This document shows, piece by piece, positions 35,993 to 45,625 of a stretch of DNA of 64,000 bases. The notes below the pieces were generated by a model, which was given only the letters and a program-made list of their open reading frames with translations, was not told the DNA's origin and did no database searches. A program made the position numbers and the translations under genes. Source of the DNA: Lysinibacillus boronitolerans JCM 21713 = 10a = NBRC 103108. Its GTDB lineage: Bacteria > Bacillota > Bacilli > Bacillales_A > Planococcaceae. The first letter of the stretch is position 1. Every line of letters starts with the position of its first letter. The DNA is taken from contig NZ_JPVR01000076.1 of NCBI RefSeq assembly GCF_000772935.1, forward strand, positions 62,001-126,000. Reading direction: 5' to 3'.

Positions 35993-36224
35993 CTAAAATC
36001 CTCCTCATTTAACAAAGTACAGTCCAACATTTTAATTCGCTACCCATGCGCTTTTTCCCTTTTTTTGATATGCTTGTACAGAGAATAATCGTAGTATTCT
36101 CTAACAGCCTTATACCCCGTTAGAGCACAATTATTCAGTACTAGATAAGAATCCTCGCTACTTTTTTAGGCAGTCGAAGCTTTCTTACGTAAAATTTCCC
36201 ATGCAATAAAAGGAGGACATATTG

Positions 36225-37313
36225 ATGTCAAAGGTTGAAGAAATCCAACGTTACTTGCAGCAAAATCATATCGATGCAGCATTCGTAACAACACCTGACA
36301 ATGTTTTTTACGTTTCAGGCTTTAAAAGTAATCCACATGAAAGATTACTAGGCGTGATGATTTTTAAAGATGCGGAGCCTTTTCTAATTTGTCCACAAAT
36401 GGAGATTCCAGATGCAAAGGCTGCTGGATGGTCCTATGAGGTAATCGGCCATCAAGATACAGAAAATTCGATGGAAGTTCTTGCTCAAGCGATCGTAGCA
36501 CGCCAAATCACCCCAGCTACATTTGCAATTGAAAAAGCTCAACTCATTGTTGAGCGCTTGGAAGCTTTACAGCAATCTTTCCCTCAAGCTAGCTTTGTGC
36601 GTCTTGATGAAAAGATTAATGCGATGCGCGTAATCAAAGATGAAAGTGAATTAGAAAAATTACGTAAGGCTGCTGAGTTGGCTGATTATGCAATTGAAAT
36701 CGGTTGCAAGGAAATTGCTGAAGGTAAAACAGAAATGGAAATCCTAACAGCGATCGAAAGTGCCATTCAAGATAAAGGCTGTAAAATGTCTTTTGAAACA
36801 ATGGTATTGAGTGGTCCAAAAACTGCCTCTCCTCATGGGAAGCCAGGTGCACGTAAAATTGAAAAAGGTGATATGGTACTATTTGACCTTGGCGTTATTT
36901 ACGATGGCTATTGCTCAGATATTACACGTACTGTTGCTTTTGGTGAGCCAAGTGAAGCTCAAAAAGAAATTTATCAAACTGTTTTAGCTGCCAACACAAA
37001 TGCTGTCGCAGCAGTAAAGCCAGGTGTTCGTGCGATGGACTTAGACAAAATTGCACGTGATACAATCACAGAGGCTGGTTATGGTGACTATTTCACGCAC
37101 CGCCTTGGACATGGTCTTGGTATTTCTGTGCATGAATTCCCATCTGTTACAGGTGCTAATGAGATGACGATGGAAGAAGGTATGGTCTTTACGATTGAGC
37201 CTGGCATTTATAAATCAGATGTAACAGGCGTACGTATTGAGGATGATGTTGTCGTAACAAAAGATGGCGTTGAGGTATTAACAAAATTCCCGAAAGATTT
37301 AATCATTCTATAA
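36225..37313 (+). CDS. M24 family Xaa-Pro aminopeptidase/dipeptidase
   Basis: Cytosolic metallopeptidase acting on Xaa-Pro bonds. The N-terminal creatinase-type domain (1-125) is followed by the pita-bread catalytic domain with dinuclear metal ligands: Asp in VLFDLGVIYDGYCSDITRT, His in HRLGHGLGISVHE and Glu in TIEPGIY and IEDDVV. The ATG at 36225 has AAAGGAGG before it; 362 residues, like YkvY/YqhT of B. subtilis. The 232-base upstream region includes a hairpin at 36080-36102 (arms AGAGAATA/TATTCTCT). Confidence 0.92.
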   Translation: MSKVEEIQRYLQQNHIDAAFVTTPDNVFYVSGFKSNPHERLLGVMIFKDAEPFLICPQMEIPDAKAAGWSYEVIGHQDTENSMEVLAQAIVARQITPATFAIEKAQLIVERLEALQQSFPQASFVRLDEKINAMRVIKDESELEKLRKAAELADYAIEIGCKEIAEGKTEMEILTAIESAIQDKGCKMSFETMVLSGPKTASPHGKPGARKIEKGDMVLFDLGVIYDGYCSDITRTVAFGEPSEAQKEIYQTVLAANTNAVAAVKPGVRAMDLDKIARDTITEAGYGDYFTHRLGHGLGISVHEFPSVTGANEMTMEEGMVFTIEPGIYKSDVTGVRIEDDVVVTKDGVEVLTKFPKDLIIL

Positions 37314-37320
37314 TGCAAAA

Positions 37321-37345
37321 AAGGAAGCAACTAGTGTGCTTCCTT
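37321..37345. terminator. Shared terminator of the M24 peptidase and ald
   Basis: Perfect arms AAGGAAGCA and TGCTTCCTT around a 7-base loop, with T-rich flanks on both strands between convergent stop codons. Confidence 0.88.
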
Positions 37346-37364
37346 TTCCTATGTCTAGCAAAGT

Positions 37365-38480
37365 TTATTGAATTAACTCATCCACATTGACAAATGGTAG
37401 TCCCTGTGAATCTGCCACTGCTTTATAAACAAGTTGTCCATCTAATGTATTCACGCCTTTTTTCAGTGCTGCATTATCAAGGCAAGCTTGTTTGTAGCCT
37501 TTGTTGGCAATTTGAAGTGCATATGGAATTGTATTATTTGTTAAAGCAATTGTAGAAGTACGTGGTACCGCACCAGGCATATTTGCAACTGCATAGTGTA
37601 CAACGCCATGCTTCACATATGTTGGATCATCATGTGTTGTCACACGGTCAGATGTTGCAAAAATACCACCTTGGTCAATTGCGATATCGACTACAACAGA
37701 GCCGGCTTGCATTGATTGAATCATTTCTTCAGATACAAGTTTCGGTGCTTTTGCGCCTGGGATTAATACCGCCCCAATAACTAAATCTGAATCTTTCACT
37801 GATTCTGCAATATTATATGGATTAGACATTAATGTTTGAACATCACGTCCAAACATATCTTCCAATTGACGTAAACGCTCTGGGCTTAAATCAATAACTG
37901 TCACATCCGCACCCATACCAACAGCGATTTTTGCAGCATTTGTACCTGCAATACCACCGCCGATAACTGTTACTTTCCCACGTTGTACACCTGATACACC
38001 GCCTAGTAAAATACCTTTACCAGCATGGTTTCTTTCTAAGAACTGTGCACCAATTTGTGTAGCCATTTTACCAGCAACTTCACTCATTGGTGTTAGCAAT
38101 GGTAATGAGCCATTTGCTAATTGTACTGTTTCGTAGGCAATCCCTACAACTTTTTTATTTAAAAGTGCCTGAGTTAATTCAACCTCTGGCGCTAAGTGTA
38201 AATACGTGAATAAAATTTGACCTTCGTAGAAGTAATCATACTCAGAAGCTACAGGTTCTTTTACCTTCATAATCATTTCTTGTGACCAAGCTTCTTTAGC
38301 TGTTTGAACAATTTGAGCACCAGCTGCAATGTAATCAGCATCCGTAAAGCTTGAGCCTAGCCCCGCTCCAGTTTCAATGTACACTTCATGACCTGCATGT
38401 GTTAAAGTGACAACTCCTGCTGGTGTCATTGCTACACGGTTTTCATTGTTTTTAATTTCCTTTGGAATACCAATCTTCAT
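37365..38480 (-). CDS. ald: Alanine dehydrogenase
   Basis: NAD-dependent interconversion of L-alanine and pyruvate, used for alanine catabolism and in sporulation. Starts [20 protein letters not shown]; catalytic His in YLHLAPE, nucleotide-binding [17 protein letters not shown] near residue 168 and the family stretch [15 protein letters not shown]. Length 371 is normal. AAGGGGATAGG precedes the ATG. Confidence 0.97.
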   Translation of the reverse strand: MKIGIPKEIKNNENRVAMTPAGVVTLTHAGHEVYIETGAGLGSSFTDADYIAAGAQIVQTAKEAWSQEMIMKVKEPVASEYDYFYEGQILFTYLHLAPEVELTQALLNKKVVGIAYETVQLANGSLPLLTPMSEVAGKMATQIGAQFLERNHAGKGILLGGVSGVQRGKVTVIGGGIAGTNAAKIAVGMGADVTVIDLSPERLRQLEDMFGRDVQTLMSNPYNIAESVKDSDLVIGAVLIPGAKAPKLVSEEMIQSMQAGSVVVDIAIDQGGIFATSDRVTTHDDPTYVKHGVVHYAVANMPGAVPRTSTIALTNNTIPYALQIANKGYKQACLDNAALKKGVNTLDGQLVYKAVADSQGLPFVNVDELIQ

Positions 38481-38901
38481 TGTTTCCTATCCCCTTCCAT
38501 AACGTAAGAAATAAGCATCATTTATGTAACTAAATTTGATGCACCCCTTGCACTTCCATATTACCAAACAATTGCAAAAAAAGCTTTAACTAATGCAAAT
38601 ACAGATAAAATTTATAAGATTTCCAAAATAACAAATATTCTAACGTTATAAACCATTATAAATTACTATATTGAAAAACTAAAAAGGCGAATAAATAGTT
38701 GTTAAGGAAGCTAATTCATGAGCAGTTTCAAATGAGCAAAAGAGGTTTACACACTGCAAATAGTGGGAATTGAGTATTTATATTTAATTCACATATCTAC
38801 ATGAAATGCCTTCACATTTTCATAATTTTTCTTGCGGAAAGTATTTCCTTTAGAAAATCATTTGGTATAATCAACATATACAAATCAGGGAGGTTTTTCA
38901 A
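38481..38901. other. Intergenic region between ald and uspA
   Basis: This 421-base AT-rich divergent region separates ald (minus) and uspA (plus). It carries the uspA -10 region near its right end. No coding frame with a ribosome-binding site, no strong hairpin and no recognisable RNA were seen in the middle. Confidence 0.5.
38863..38871 (+). promoter_or_regulatory. Extended -10 promoter of uspA
   Basis: TGGTATAAT (TGN extension plus TATAAT at 38866-38871) lies 30 bases before the uspA ATG. The -35 region is poor, so this may rely on the extended -10. A sigma-B reading (TGGTAT as -10) was considered but lacks a convincing -35. Confidence 0.5.
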
Positions 38902-39351
38902 ATGGCTAATCATTATAAAAGCATTGTTGTTGCAGTAGACGGTTCAAAAGAAGCTGAATACGCGTTTCGTAAATCGATTGATGTGGCAAAACGAAACGAA
39001 GGTGCAGTATTAAATCTAGTAAATGTAATCGATACTCGTTCATTTGCTGCTATCGAAGCATATGACCGCTCCATCGCAGAACGTGCTCAAGCATTTTCTG
39101 AAGAACTATTAAATGGTTATAAAAAGCAAGCTGAAGATGAAGGTTTAACGAATGTTAATCTTATCATCGAGTATGGCTCTCCAAAAAATATCATAACAAA
39201 AGAGCTTTCTAACATCGTAGACGCAGATTTAATCATTTGTGGTGCAACTGGTCTAAATGCAGTAGAACGCTTCTTAATCGGTTCTGTATCTGAGGCTATC
39301 GTACGTTCAGCTAAATGTGACGTACTAGTTATCCGTACACCAGAAAATTAA
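38902..39351 (+). CDS. Universal stress protein UspA family
   Basis: A 149-residue cytosolic stress protein with Usp fold. It begins YKSIVVAVDGSKEAEYAF, and the ATP-binding loop motif GATGLNAVERFLIGSVSEAIVR (about residues 113-134, G-2X-G-9X-G-S/T pattern) is intact, so nucleotide binding is expected. An AGGGAGG site precedes the ATG. It is transcribed alone with its own terminator. Partners are unknown. Confidence 0.94.
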   Translation: MANHYKSIVVAVDGSKEAEYAFRKSIDVAKRNEGAVLNLVNVIDTRSFAAIEAYDRSIAERAQAFSEELLNGYKKQAEDEGLTNVNLIIEYGSPKNIITKELSNIVDADLIICGATGLNAVERFLIGSVSEAIVRSAKCDVLVIRTPEN

Positions 39352-39364
39352 TTTTGTAATACAT

Positions 39365-39395
39365 AAAAAGGTATCCTTGTATAGGATACCTTTTT
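39365..39395. terminator. Terminator between uspA and ytxK
   Basis: Perfect stem AAAAGGTATCC/GGATACCTTTT with a 7-base loop; poly-T on both sides makes it usable for uspA (plus) and ytxK (minus). Confidence 0.9.
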
Positions 39396-39413
39396 ACTTG
39401 CACTTAATAGCAA

Positions 39414-40343
39414 TTACTTGCCCTCTTTCCACATCTTCACTTTTTCAAAGAATAGTGCAAGAGCCTGCTTATTCTGCATATTTGGAACTTTAGCTAATAG
39501 AACTTCTTTAGGTGCTTTCAATTCCTTCGATTGTTTTTGTAAAATCACCAGGCTCTTCTCTAATGACTTATTAGCAAACATAGAGTCAGGTAATTGAATA
39601 ATCGCTTGAATCCACGCATGCTTTTGAATGTACTTGTGTAATTGCTTAGACTGCTCTGACTCAAAAAGATGAGATGGTGCAAGGAAAAATAAATAGCCGC
39701 CATCTTTTGTATAATTCATTGATTGCTCGATGAATAAATGATGGGCATAACTCATCCCTTCTGCTGGACATAATTCATAATTGAGTGCCACTTCTTCATT
39801 TGGATAATAACCTACAGGTAAATCACAAATAACTGCATCAACTGGATTGACCAATAAATCTTCTAAGGCATCTTGACGGTATAAAGAAATAGGCTGTTCT
39901 ATTAAATCAGCAGTTGCCGCAGCGAGGCGAATAAGTAGCTCATCAACCTCTACACCTGTTGCTTCCACTTTTCCATCTAATAAATTCATAACCGTCAGTA
40001 ATAAATTACCTGTGCCTACTGCTGGGTCCATGATCGAGATCTTTTCATTTTCAAGACTCTCTGCAAAAATTTGCTCCACAAAGTAGCCCACTAATAACCC
40101 TAACGTATCAGGAGTCATTTGATGATTCGGCTGTGAGCCTTTGCGCATTCCTTTTAAAATAGCAATTTGAATAGCTTTACGTATATCCTCTTTTGTTGCA
40201 TCTTTTTGAGAAAAATCAACTTCGCCATCAAGCCATGCCTCTAACCCATCTAATAACCCTTCTAGTAACGTTATATTCTGTTCTTTTTCGATTTTTTCGG
40301 CATGCTCATTTAGCAAACCAAATAACTTTTCGATATTTTCCAT
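39414..40343 (-). CDS. ytxK: YtxK-like class I SAM methyltransferase
   Basis: A 309-residue protein of the N6-adenine DNA methylase family. SAM-binding motif I is MDPAVGTGNLLLTVMN near residue 115, and the acidic strand ends in ATGVEVDE. The catalytic motif expected as NPPY/F reads DLPVGYY here, so DNA N6-adenine methylation is uncertain. No restriction partner nearby; conserved next to tpx in bacilli. The ATG at 40343 has GAAAGGAAG before it, and the longer frame overlaps the tpx terminator. Confidence 0.87.
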   Translation of the reverse strand: MENIEKLFGLLNEHAEKIEKEQNITLLEGLLDGLEAWLDGEVDFSQKDATKEDIRKAIQIAILKGMRKGSQPNHQMTPDTLGLLVGYFVEQIFAESLENEKISIMDPAVGTGNLLLTVMNLLDGKVEATGVEVDELLIRLAAATADLIEQPISLYRQDALEDLLVNPVDAVICDLPVGYYPNEEVALNYELCPAEGMSYAHHLFIEQSMNYTKDGGYLFFLAPSHLFESEQSKQLHKYIQKHAWIQAIIQLPDSMFANKSLEKSLVILQKQSKELKAPKEVLLAKVPNMQNKQALALFFEKVKMWKEGK

Positions 40344-40368
40344 ATCTAACTTCCTTTCACGCAGAAAA

Positions 40369-40395
40369 GAGCCGTGACAAACACTTGTCACAGCC
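40369..40395 (-). terminator. Terminator of tpx
   Basis: Stem GTGACAA/TTGTCAC, extended by GGCT/AGCC-like outer pairs, followed by TTTTC on the minus strand; it lies between the tpx stop and the ytxK ribosome-binding site. Confidence 0.82.
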
Positions 40396-40432
40396 CCTTT
40401 GTCTAGTATTATCTTAGCCTAAAAGCAGCTTA

Positions 40433-40936
40433 TTATGCTAGTGCTTTGACAGCTGCAATGGCCGCTTCATAGTTTGGATGATCTGTAGCTTCAGGTACAT
40501 ATTCAACATATGTTACTTTATTGTTTGCATCCACAACGAATACTGCACGTGTCAGAAGACGTAATTCTTGAATGTATACGCCATATGCCTCACCAAATGA
40601 AAGATCGCGGTGATCTGATACAGTTTGGACTGCATCAATACCTGCTGCACCACACCAGCGCTTTTGAGCGAATGGAAGATCCACAGATACTGTATAAATA
40701 ACTACATTATCACCTAAGTTAGCAGCTTCCTCATTGAATCGGCGTGTTTGCGCATCACATACACCAGTATCTAATGATGGTACAACACTAAATAAACGAA
40801 TTTTTCCTTCTGAATCATTTAATGTTACAGGTGATAGGTCATTTGCTAATACCGTAAAATCTGGAGCTTGATCGCCCACCTTTACTTCATTGCCTACTAG
40901 TGTCACTGGACCATTTTTAAATGTTACTTGTGCCAT
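40433..40936 (-). CDS. tpx: Thiol peroxidase
   Basis: Peroxiredoxin reducing hydroperoxides with thioredoxin. The peroxidatic Cys is in [18 protein letters not shown] near residue 60 and the resolving Cys in [14 protein letters not shown] near residue 94, the atypical 2-Cys Tpx layout. Length 167 is normal. The start has a TAGGAGGCG site. Monocistronic, with a terminator. Confidence 0.97.
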   Translation of the reverse strand: MAQVTFKNGPVTLVGNEVKVGDQAPDFTVLANDLSPVTLNDSEGKIRLFSVVPSLDTGVCDAQTRRFNEEAANLGDNVVIYTVSVDLPFAQKRWCGAAGIDAVQTVSDHRDLSFGEAYGVYIQELRLLTRAVFVVDANNKVTYVEYVPEATDHPNYEAAIAAVKALA

Positions 40937-41027
40937 ATAAACGCCTCCTAATCATCATATGTACATAATATTACTAAATGGAGGGAATTAATTGCAACTA
41001 TCATAGCTTACATACTTAGAAATAGAT

Positions 41028-41056
41028 AAGACTGTCTCAAATTAGGAGACAGTCTT
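41028..41056 (-). terminator. Terminator of sppA-RDD operon
   Basis: Perfect 11-bp stem AAGACTGTCTC/GAGACAGTCTT with a 7-base loop, immediately after the RDD gene stop. A T run on the minus strand is short. Confidence 0.78.
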
Positions 41057-41060
41057 ATGT

Positions 41061-41687
41061 TTATTGTTCATTTTTTTCCTCTAGCTTGGCTAGATCTATT
41101 TTTTCTTCTTGCACAAAAGCTTCTATTTGCTCTTCTTGTTTTGGTAAAGTAGTCGGTGTTGAAGCCTTTTCAATAAAGATTTTTTCATGCACCACTGTTG
41201 TATCAGCAAAATAATCATGTAAACCTTGATTTTCTGGCAAAATCACTACCAAAATATACAGTGGCATAAAAATATTATTGATGATACGACCAATCCAATC
41301 ACGGAATAACACATCTGACCAAGTTAGCTGATCGTGCTTTAATGAAATTACACGTAATCCAAACACCATTTTCCCTAGTGTTTGCCCAAAGTACTTTGTC
41401 ATCAGCACAAAGTAACTATAGTAGAAGATTGCTGTAATAATAGAAATCGGCGCATACCAAACAGAATCAGATAGGGACCAATCCATTAAATAGAAGATTG
41501 GATTAACAAGTATTCCACCTATAGCAGAAATGATGAATCCATCTAATAAAAATGCCCAAAATCGTACCCAAAAACCAGCAGTTTTTAATGCATAGTTTTT
41601 ATCATTTGCTGATTCTCCTGATATATTCATAAGAAAGCCATTTTCCATAGAGGGTGAACCTTGCATAACAATTTCATTGTTTGTCAT
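41061..41687 (-). CDS. RDD family membrane protein (YteJ-like)
   Basis: A 208-residue membrane protein. The RDD domain starts at about residue 35 (AGFWVRFWAFLLDGFIIS, with the Arg and two Asp of the family name partly conserved) and includes FGQTLGKMVFGLRV and DVLFRDWIGRI. Three to four hydrophobic segments are visible. The C-terminal 35 residues are charged and cytoplasmic. It follows sppA by 12 bases, the same sppA-yteJ pairing as in B. subtilis, suggesting a role linked to the membrane peptidase. Function unproven. Confidence 0.9.
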   Translation of the reverse strand: MTNNEIVMQGSPSMENGFLMNISGESANDKNYALKTAGFWVRFWAFLLDGFIISAIGGILVNPIFYLMDWSLSDSVWYAPISIITAIFYYSYFVLMTKYFGQTLGKMVFGLRVISLKHDQLTWSDVLFRDWIGRIINNIFMPLYILVVILPENQGLHDYFADTTVVHEKIFIEKASTPTTLPKQEEQIEAFVQEEKIDLAKLEEKNEQ

Positions 41688-41699
41688 TGTGCTCCCCCC

Positions 41700-42713
41700 T
41701 TAGTATTCCCCATAAAGATACATCATTTTCGGTGCGCTATAGTCCGTCATGATTTTCATTAGCATTTTTTCTTCTGCAGATGGACCAAACATGGAGCCAA
41801 TTTTCATACCAACATATGATTGCCAGCCGCCCATATCGTATGAATACTCAAATAAAGCCGCATCTTCAAGTCCATAATCTTCACGAAGAGCTGCAATGGT
41901 CGCTTCTTCATCACCAATCTCATCAATTAATCCTGCTTCAAGCGCTTTTGTACCGCCAAGGATACGACCATCTGCAACCTTCTTCACTTCTGCTTCAGAC
42001 ATATTACGTCCCTGTTCTACAATATCTACAAATTCTTCGTACGTTTCATTAATCATATCTTGCATCATTGCACGTTCCTCTGCTGTCACTTCACGCATTG
42101 GACTTAACATATCTTTATGCTCTCCCGATTTAAACGTCTCAAATTTGACCCCTACTTTTTCAGCCAGCTCTTGATAGTTAATAGATTGCATGATGACACC
42201 AATAGAACCTGTTATTGTATCACGATGAGCAAATATTTTATCTGCTGGTGCCGAAATATAATAACCACCTGAAGCTGCCATAGAATCCATCGATACATAA
42301 ATCGGAATTTGTCGTTCCTCTTTAATTCTTAGTAGCTTTTTATAGATATCTGCTGATTCCTTTACACCACCACCTGGTGAATTAACGCTTAAAACAACCC
42401 CCTGTATGGTCTCATCATATAAAATATTATCCAATTGTTCTAAGAAAAATTGATGGTCATAGGCAACTGGTTGCCACAATGTACTTGAGCCGATATCTTG
42501 AATCGTTCCATCTACCTTTAAATAAGCAATTCGCTTATCAAAATTTTCCCCTTCAATGACATTTTCATATACATCTAAGCTATTACCTGCCATTAAGCTA
42601 TCAAAATTACCTAGGAAATCTGCTTTAAATAGCGCAAAAATGGTATTAATTCCTAACGAAAATAGTAAGAGAACACCTGCCACTACTAAAGCAACCCACC
42701 TTTTTACATTCAT
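41700..42713 (-). CDS. sppA: Signal peptide peptidase SppA
   Basis: Membrane-anchored serine protease of 337 residues that digests remnant signal peptides and helps resist lantibiotics in B. subtilis. One transmembrane segment (about 7-28), then the ClpP-like domain with VNSPGGGVKESADIYKK, catalytic Ser in SMAASGGYYIS and the general-base Lys in FKSGEHKDMLS. The ATG at 42713 follows GAGGAGG; an upstream TTG in frame overlaps that site. Confidence 0.95.
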   Translation of the reverse strand: MNVKRWVALVVAGVLLLFSLGINTIFALFKADFLGNFDSLMAGNSLDVYENVIEGENFDKRIAYLKVDGTIQDIGSSTLWQPVAYDHQFFLEQLDNILYDETIQGVVLSVNSPGGGVKESADIYKKLLRIKEERQIPIYVSMDSMAASGGYYISAPADKIFAHRDTITGSIGVIMQSINYQELAEKVGVKFETFKSGEHKDMLSPMREVTAEERAMMQDMINETYEEFVDIVEQGRNMSEAEVKKVADGRILGGTKALEAGLIDEIGDEEATIAALREDYGLEDAALFEYSYDMGGWQSYVGMKIGSMFGPSAEEKMLMKIMTDYSAPKMMYLYGEY

Positions 42714-42840
42714 GTCTTTCCGCCTCCTCAACACGTAATACGTATGACTTGCTTATTTGTTTCATTTTTTTGCAATAATTAAATGCAAAAAGCTTTAAGC
42801 TGTTTATTTCCTCATATTACCTTACCTAAAAAAATTTAAA

Positions 42841-42875
42841 AAATCAAAGTCCATACCATTGATGAACTTTGATTT
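42841..42875 (-). terminator. Terminator of the acyl-CoA synthetase gene
   Basis: Perfect arms AAATCAAAGT and ACTTTGATTT followed on the minus strand by TTTTTTAAATTTTTTT. Confidence 0.86.
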
Positions 42876-42899
42876 TCGACATTATTTCCTAGGAAATGA

Positions 42900-44483
42900 T
42901 TAAGATTGGAGGTTTTTAATTTCTTGTTGTCGTAATTCGACACGTCTAATTTTCCCGGAAGATGTTTTGGGTAGCTCCTCTACAAATTCAATAGCACGTG
43001 GATATTTATAAGGGGCAGTCAGTGATTTTACATGACTTTGAAGTGTTTGAATAAGCGCTGCATCACCTTTTTCACCATTGTGTAGAACGATAAATGCCTT
43101 GACGATATTCCCACGGACTTTATCAGGACTCGCAATGACAGCAGCCTCTTTTACGGTTGGATGCTTCATTAAAGCATCCTCTACTTCAAAGGGGCCAATT
43201 GTATAGCCTGAGGATATAATGACATCGTCTCCTCGACCATCAAACCAAAAGTAGCCATCTTCATCTTTATAGGCCCGATCTCCTGTAATATACCAATCCC
43301 CACGAAATTGTAAATTTGTACGTTCAGGATCATTTAAATATTTTTTAAAGAGGGCTGGTGTTTCACGATGTACAGCAATATCACCCACTTCTCCGATTGT
43401 AACGGGTTTGCCCAAATCATTAATAATTTCAACAGTGTTGCCGGGAGTAGGTTTCCCCATAGAGCCAACTCTTGCTTCCATCCCTACCATTGTGCCTACC
43501 AATAATGTATTTTCCGTTTGTCCATAGCCATCTCGTACTTGTAATTTGAATGTTTCCAAGAATACTTTAATGACCTCACTATTTAATGGCTCACCAGCTG
43601 ATACGGCTTGGCGAATGGCACTTAGATCATATTCATGTAAATTTTCAAGGGCTGCCATAAAACGATATTCAGTTGGTGTACAGCATAGTACATTAATTTT
43701 GAATTTCTCAAGCAATGCTAGATAAGAAGCTGCATCGAATTTACCTTTGTAGACAAATGCAGTAGCACCACTACCTAAAGTAGCTAGAAACGGACTCCAT
43801 ATCCATTTTTGCCATCCTGGTGCTGCAGTTGCCCAAACAATATCATTTTCTTGTACACCCAACCAATGTGGTGCTGTTGTTCGTAAATGTGCATAGCCCC
43901 AACTATGCGTATGCACTGCTGCTTTGGGATTTCCTGTTGTTCCACTTGTATAGGCTAAAAATGCATTGTCTGTGCTTTTTGTTGGGATAGGATTTATGTA
44001 GGTTGTAGGTTGATTATGCATTTTTTCAAGTATGTTCTGCCAAGGTTTGTGCGCATTTCCTATGACAAATTGCAGTAAGCCTTGTAAATTTCCCACTTGA
44101 TCAAACTGTTCAATATAGGGTTCAAATGCAATAACTGCTTTAGCATTTGCATGATGAATTCGATACTCAATATCCTTTGTTCTTAACATTTCAGAACTTG
44201 GAATAATGGTTAAACCCGCTTTCAATGCAGCAATATATACAATATATGCTTCCACAGAGCGTGGGACCATCACTAAAATGACATCACCTTTCCTTAAGCC
44301 TTGCTTGGTGAAAACATGTGCTGCTTGATTTGCCTTTTCCAATAAATGTGCATATGTAATACATTGGATGTCTTGGTTTTCTTCATAAATGATTAAAGCA
44401 TTTTTGGTTGCATCCTGAGCATATTTTTCAATTTCCTCTGCTATGTTATACCATTCTGGTGCAATTAAATCTTGTCTTTTCAT
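42900..44483 (-). CDS. ytcI: Acyl-CoA synthetase, AMP-forming (YtcI-like)
   Basis: Activates a short- or medium-chain carboxylic acid to its CoA thioester through an acyl-AMP. ANL superfamily motifs: P-loop AYTSGTTGNPKAAVHTH, DGYGQTENTLLVG, the hinge FDGRGDDVIISSGYTIGP and the C-terminal catalytic Lys in PKTSSGKIRR. The ATG at 44483 (527 residues) has AAAGGGAGG before it. The orthologous position next to sspA-thiI matches B. subtilis ytcI. The acid substrate cannot be read from sequence. Confidence 0.92.
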   Translation of the reverse strand: MKRQDLIAPEWYNIAEEIEKYAQDATKNALIIYEENQDIQCITYAHLLEKANQAAHVFTKQGLRKGDVILVMVPRSVEAYIVYIAALKAGLTIIPSSEMLRTKDIEYRIHHANAKAVIAFEPYIEQFDQVGNLQGLLQFVIGNAHKPWQNILEKMHNQPTTYINPIPTKSTDNAFLAYTSGTTGNPKAAVHTHSWGYAHLRTTAPHWLGVQENDIVWATAAPGWQKWIWSPFLATLGSGATAFVYKGKFDAASYLALLEKFKINVLCCTPTEYRFMAALENLHEYDLSAIRQAVSAGEPLNSEVIKVFLETFKLQVRDGYGQTENTLLVGTMVGMEARVGSMGKPTPGNTVEIINDLGKPVTIGEVGDIAVHRETPALFKKYLNDPERTNLQFRGDWYITGDRAYKDEDGYFWFDGRGDDVIISSGYTIGPFEVEDALMKHPTVKEAAVIASPDKVRGNIVKAFIVLHNGEKGDAALIQTLQSHVKSLTAPYKYPRAIEFVEELPKTSSGKIRRVELRQQEIKNLQS

Positions 44484-44511
44484 GGCAATTGCCTCCCTTT
44501 TGCTATGACAC

Positions 44512-44541
44512 ATTATAAAACTCTTTTTTCAGCATTTTCAA
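44512..44541 (-). promoter_or_regulatory. Promoter of the acyl-CoA synthetase gene
   Basis: TTGAAA (44541-44536) and TATAAT (44517-44512) on the minus strand with an 18-base spacer, about 30 bases before the ATG. Confidence 0.68.
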
Positions 44542-44631
44542 TGGTTTGTGCTTGATTTCGGTAAAGTCATGACAACTATCATACTCTCCTATATGGCATC
44601 GGTCACATTTTATCCATAGGAAAACTTGCTA

Positions 44632-44660
44632 TTGAATACAAATGAAAAGTATGGTACATT
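44632..44660 (+). promoter_or_regulatory. Promoter of the thi operon
   Basis: TTGAAT (44632-44637) and TACATT (44655-44660) with a 17-base spacer, placing the start about 15 bases before the TPP riboswitch. Confidence 0.68.
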
Positions 44661-44680
44661 TTGGTCAACTAAAAGCAAGA

Positions 44681-44762
44681 TTGCAGGGGGACTCGTAAGA
44701 GTTGAGAAGGTAAAACCTGACCCTTTGAACCTGTTAGTTAATACTGACGTAGGGAGCAATAA
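44681..44762 (+). promoter_or_regulatory. TPP riboswitch (THI element)
   Basis: Conserved aptamer features in order: a GGGGGACTC start, GTTGAGAAGG, ACCTGACCCTTTGAACCTG and, after a variable arm, TGACGTAGGGAGC. Binding of thiamine pyrophosphate to this RNA is expected to allow the downstream terminator to form, repressing thiM-thiD-thiE. Confidence 0.95.
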
Positions 44763-44779
44763 CATCGTTTTTTCAGATG

Positions 44780-44826
44780 AAAGGCTCTTTTTCGTGCATT
44801 TTTACACAAAAAGGGCCTTTTTTGCA
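44780..44826 (+). terminator. Riboswitch-controlled terminator before thiM
   Basis: Long stem with arms AAAGGCTCTTTTT and AAAAAGGGCCTTT (a few G-U pairs) followed by TTTTTTG, located between the TPP aptamer and thiM. Confidence 0.82.
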
Positions 44827-44857
44827 TGCTTACGTCCATCCCAAAAGGAGGACTACA

Positions 44858-45625
44858 ATGATTTTTCAAACAATTCGTCAACAGCAACCACTTATCCATT
44901 GCATCACCAATTATGTAGTGGCAAATTTTCAAGCAAATGGTTTATTAGCGATAGGTGCTTCACCAGTAATGGCCGATGACTGTCAAGAGGTAGAGGAAAT
45001 GGTAGCGATTGCTCAAGCATTATTAATTAATATCGGAACACTCAATGATCGCACAAAAAGTGCCATGTTATTAGCAGGTATAAAAGCCAATGCACTTGGT
45101 ATTCCTGTTATTTTAGATCCTGTCGGAGTTGGAGCCACAACTTATCGTAAGGAAACCGTAAGACATTTACTTGAGAATATACAATTTGCCGTGATTCGCT
45201 GTAATCTCGGCGAGCTTGCAGCAATAGCTGGTGTAGATTGGCAACAAAAAGGTGTCGATAGTGGGCAAGGCACTATCGCAATGGAAGTAGAAGCCACATC
45301 ATTAGCTCAACGCTATCAATGCATTGTTATTGTAACGGGAGAGCGTGATTTTATAACTGATGGCAAGCATAGCCAATGGATCGCTGGTGGTCATCCACAA
45401 ATGACAGAAGTTACGGGTACAGGTTGTTTACTTAGCGCAATTTGTGGTGCAGCCTATAGTGTAAGCCATAGCCCTTACCAACAATTAATGGAGACCCTTA
45501 CTTACTATAAAAAAGCAGGTGTACTAGCATCAGCATTTACTGCAGACATTGGTGATTTTCAAATAGCTTTCCTCAATGCTATACATCGTTTGTCAAAGGA
45601 TGGTGCAGCTTCATGCATATTGTAA
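44858..45625 (+). CDS. thiM: Hydroxyethylthiazole kinase
   Basis: Salvage kinase phosphorylating 4-methyl-5-(2-hydroxyethyl)thiazole for thiamine synthesis. Signatures: [28 protein letters not shown] split over residues 10-38, [14 protein letters not shown] and the catalytic [11 protein letters not shown] region. The ATG at 44858 gives 255 residues with AAAGGAGG before it; the longer frame runs into the terminator. Its end overlaps thiD by 13 bases. Confidence 0.95.
   Translation: MIFQTIRQQQPLIHCITNYVVANFQANGLLAIGASPVMADDCQEVEEMVAIAQALLINIGTLNDRTKSAMLLAGIKANALGIPVILDPVGVGATTYRKETVRHLLENIQFAVIRCNLGELAAIAGVDWQQKGVDSGQGTIAMEVEATSLAQRYQCIVIVTGERDFITDGKHSQWIAGGHPQMTEVTGTGCLLSAICGAAYSVSHSPYQQLMETLTYYKKAGVLASAFTADIGDFQIAFLNAIHRLSKDGAASCIL

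Noticed and set aside
44626-44979. 117-codon plus-strand open frame over the TPP leader
   Set aside because: Covers the riboswitch and terminator and runs out of frame into thiM; not coding.
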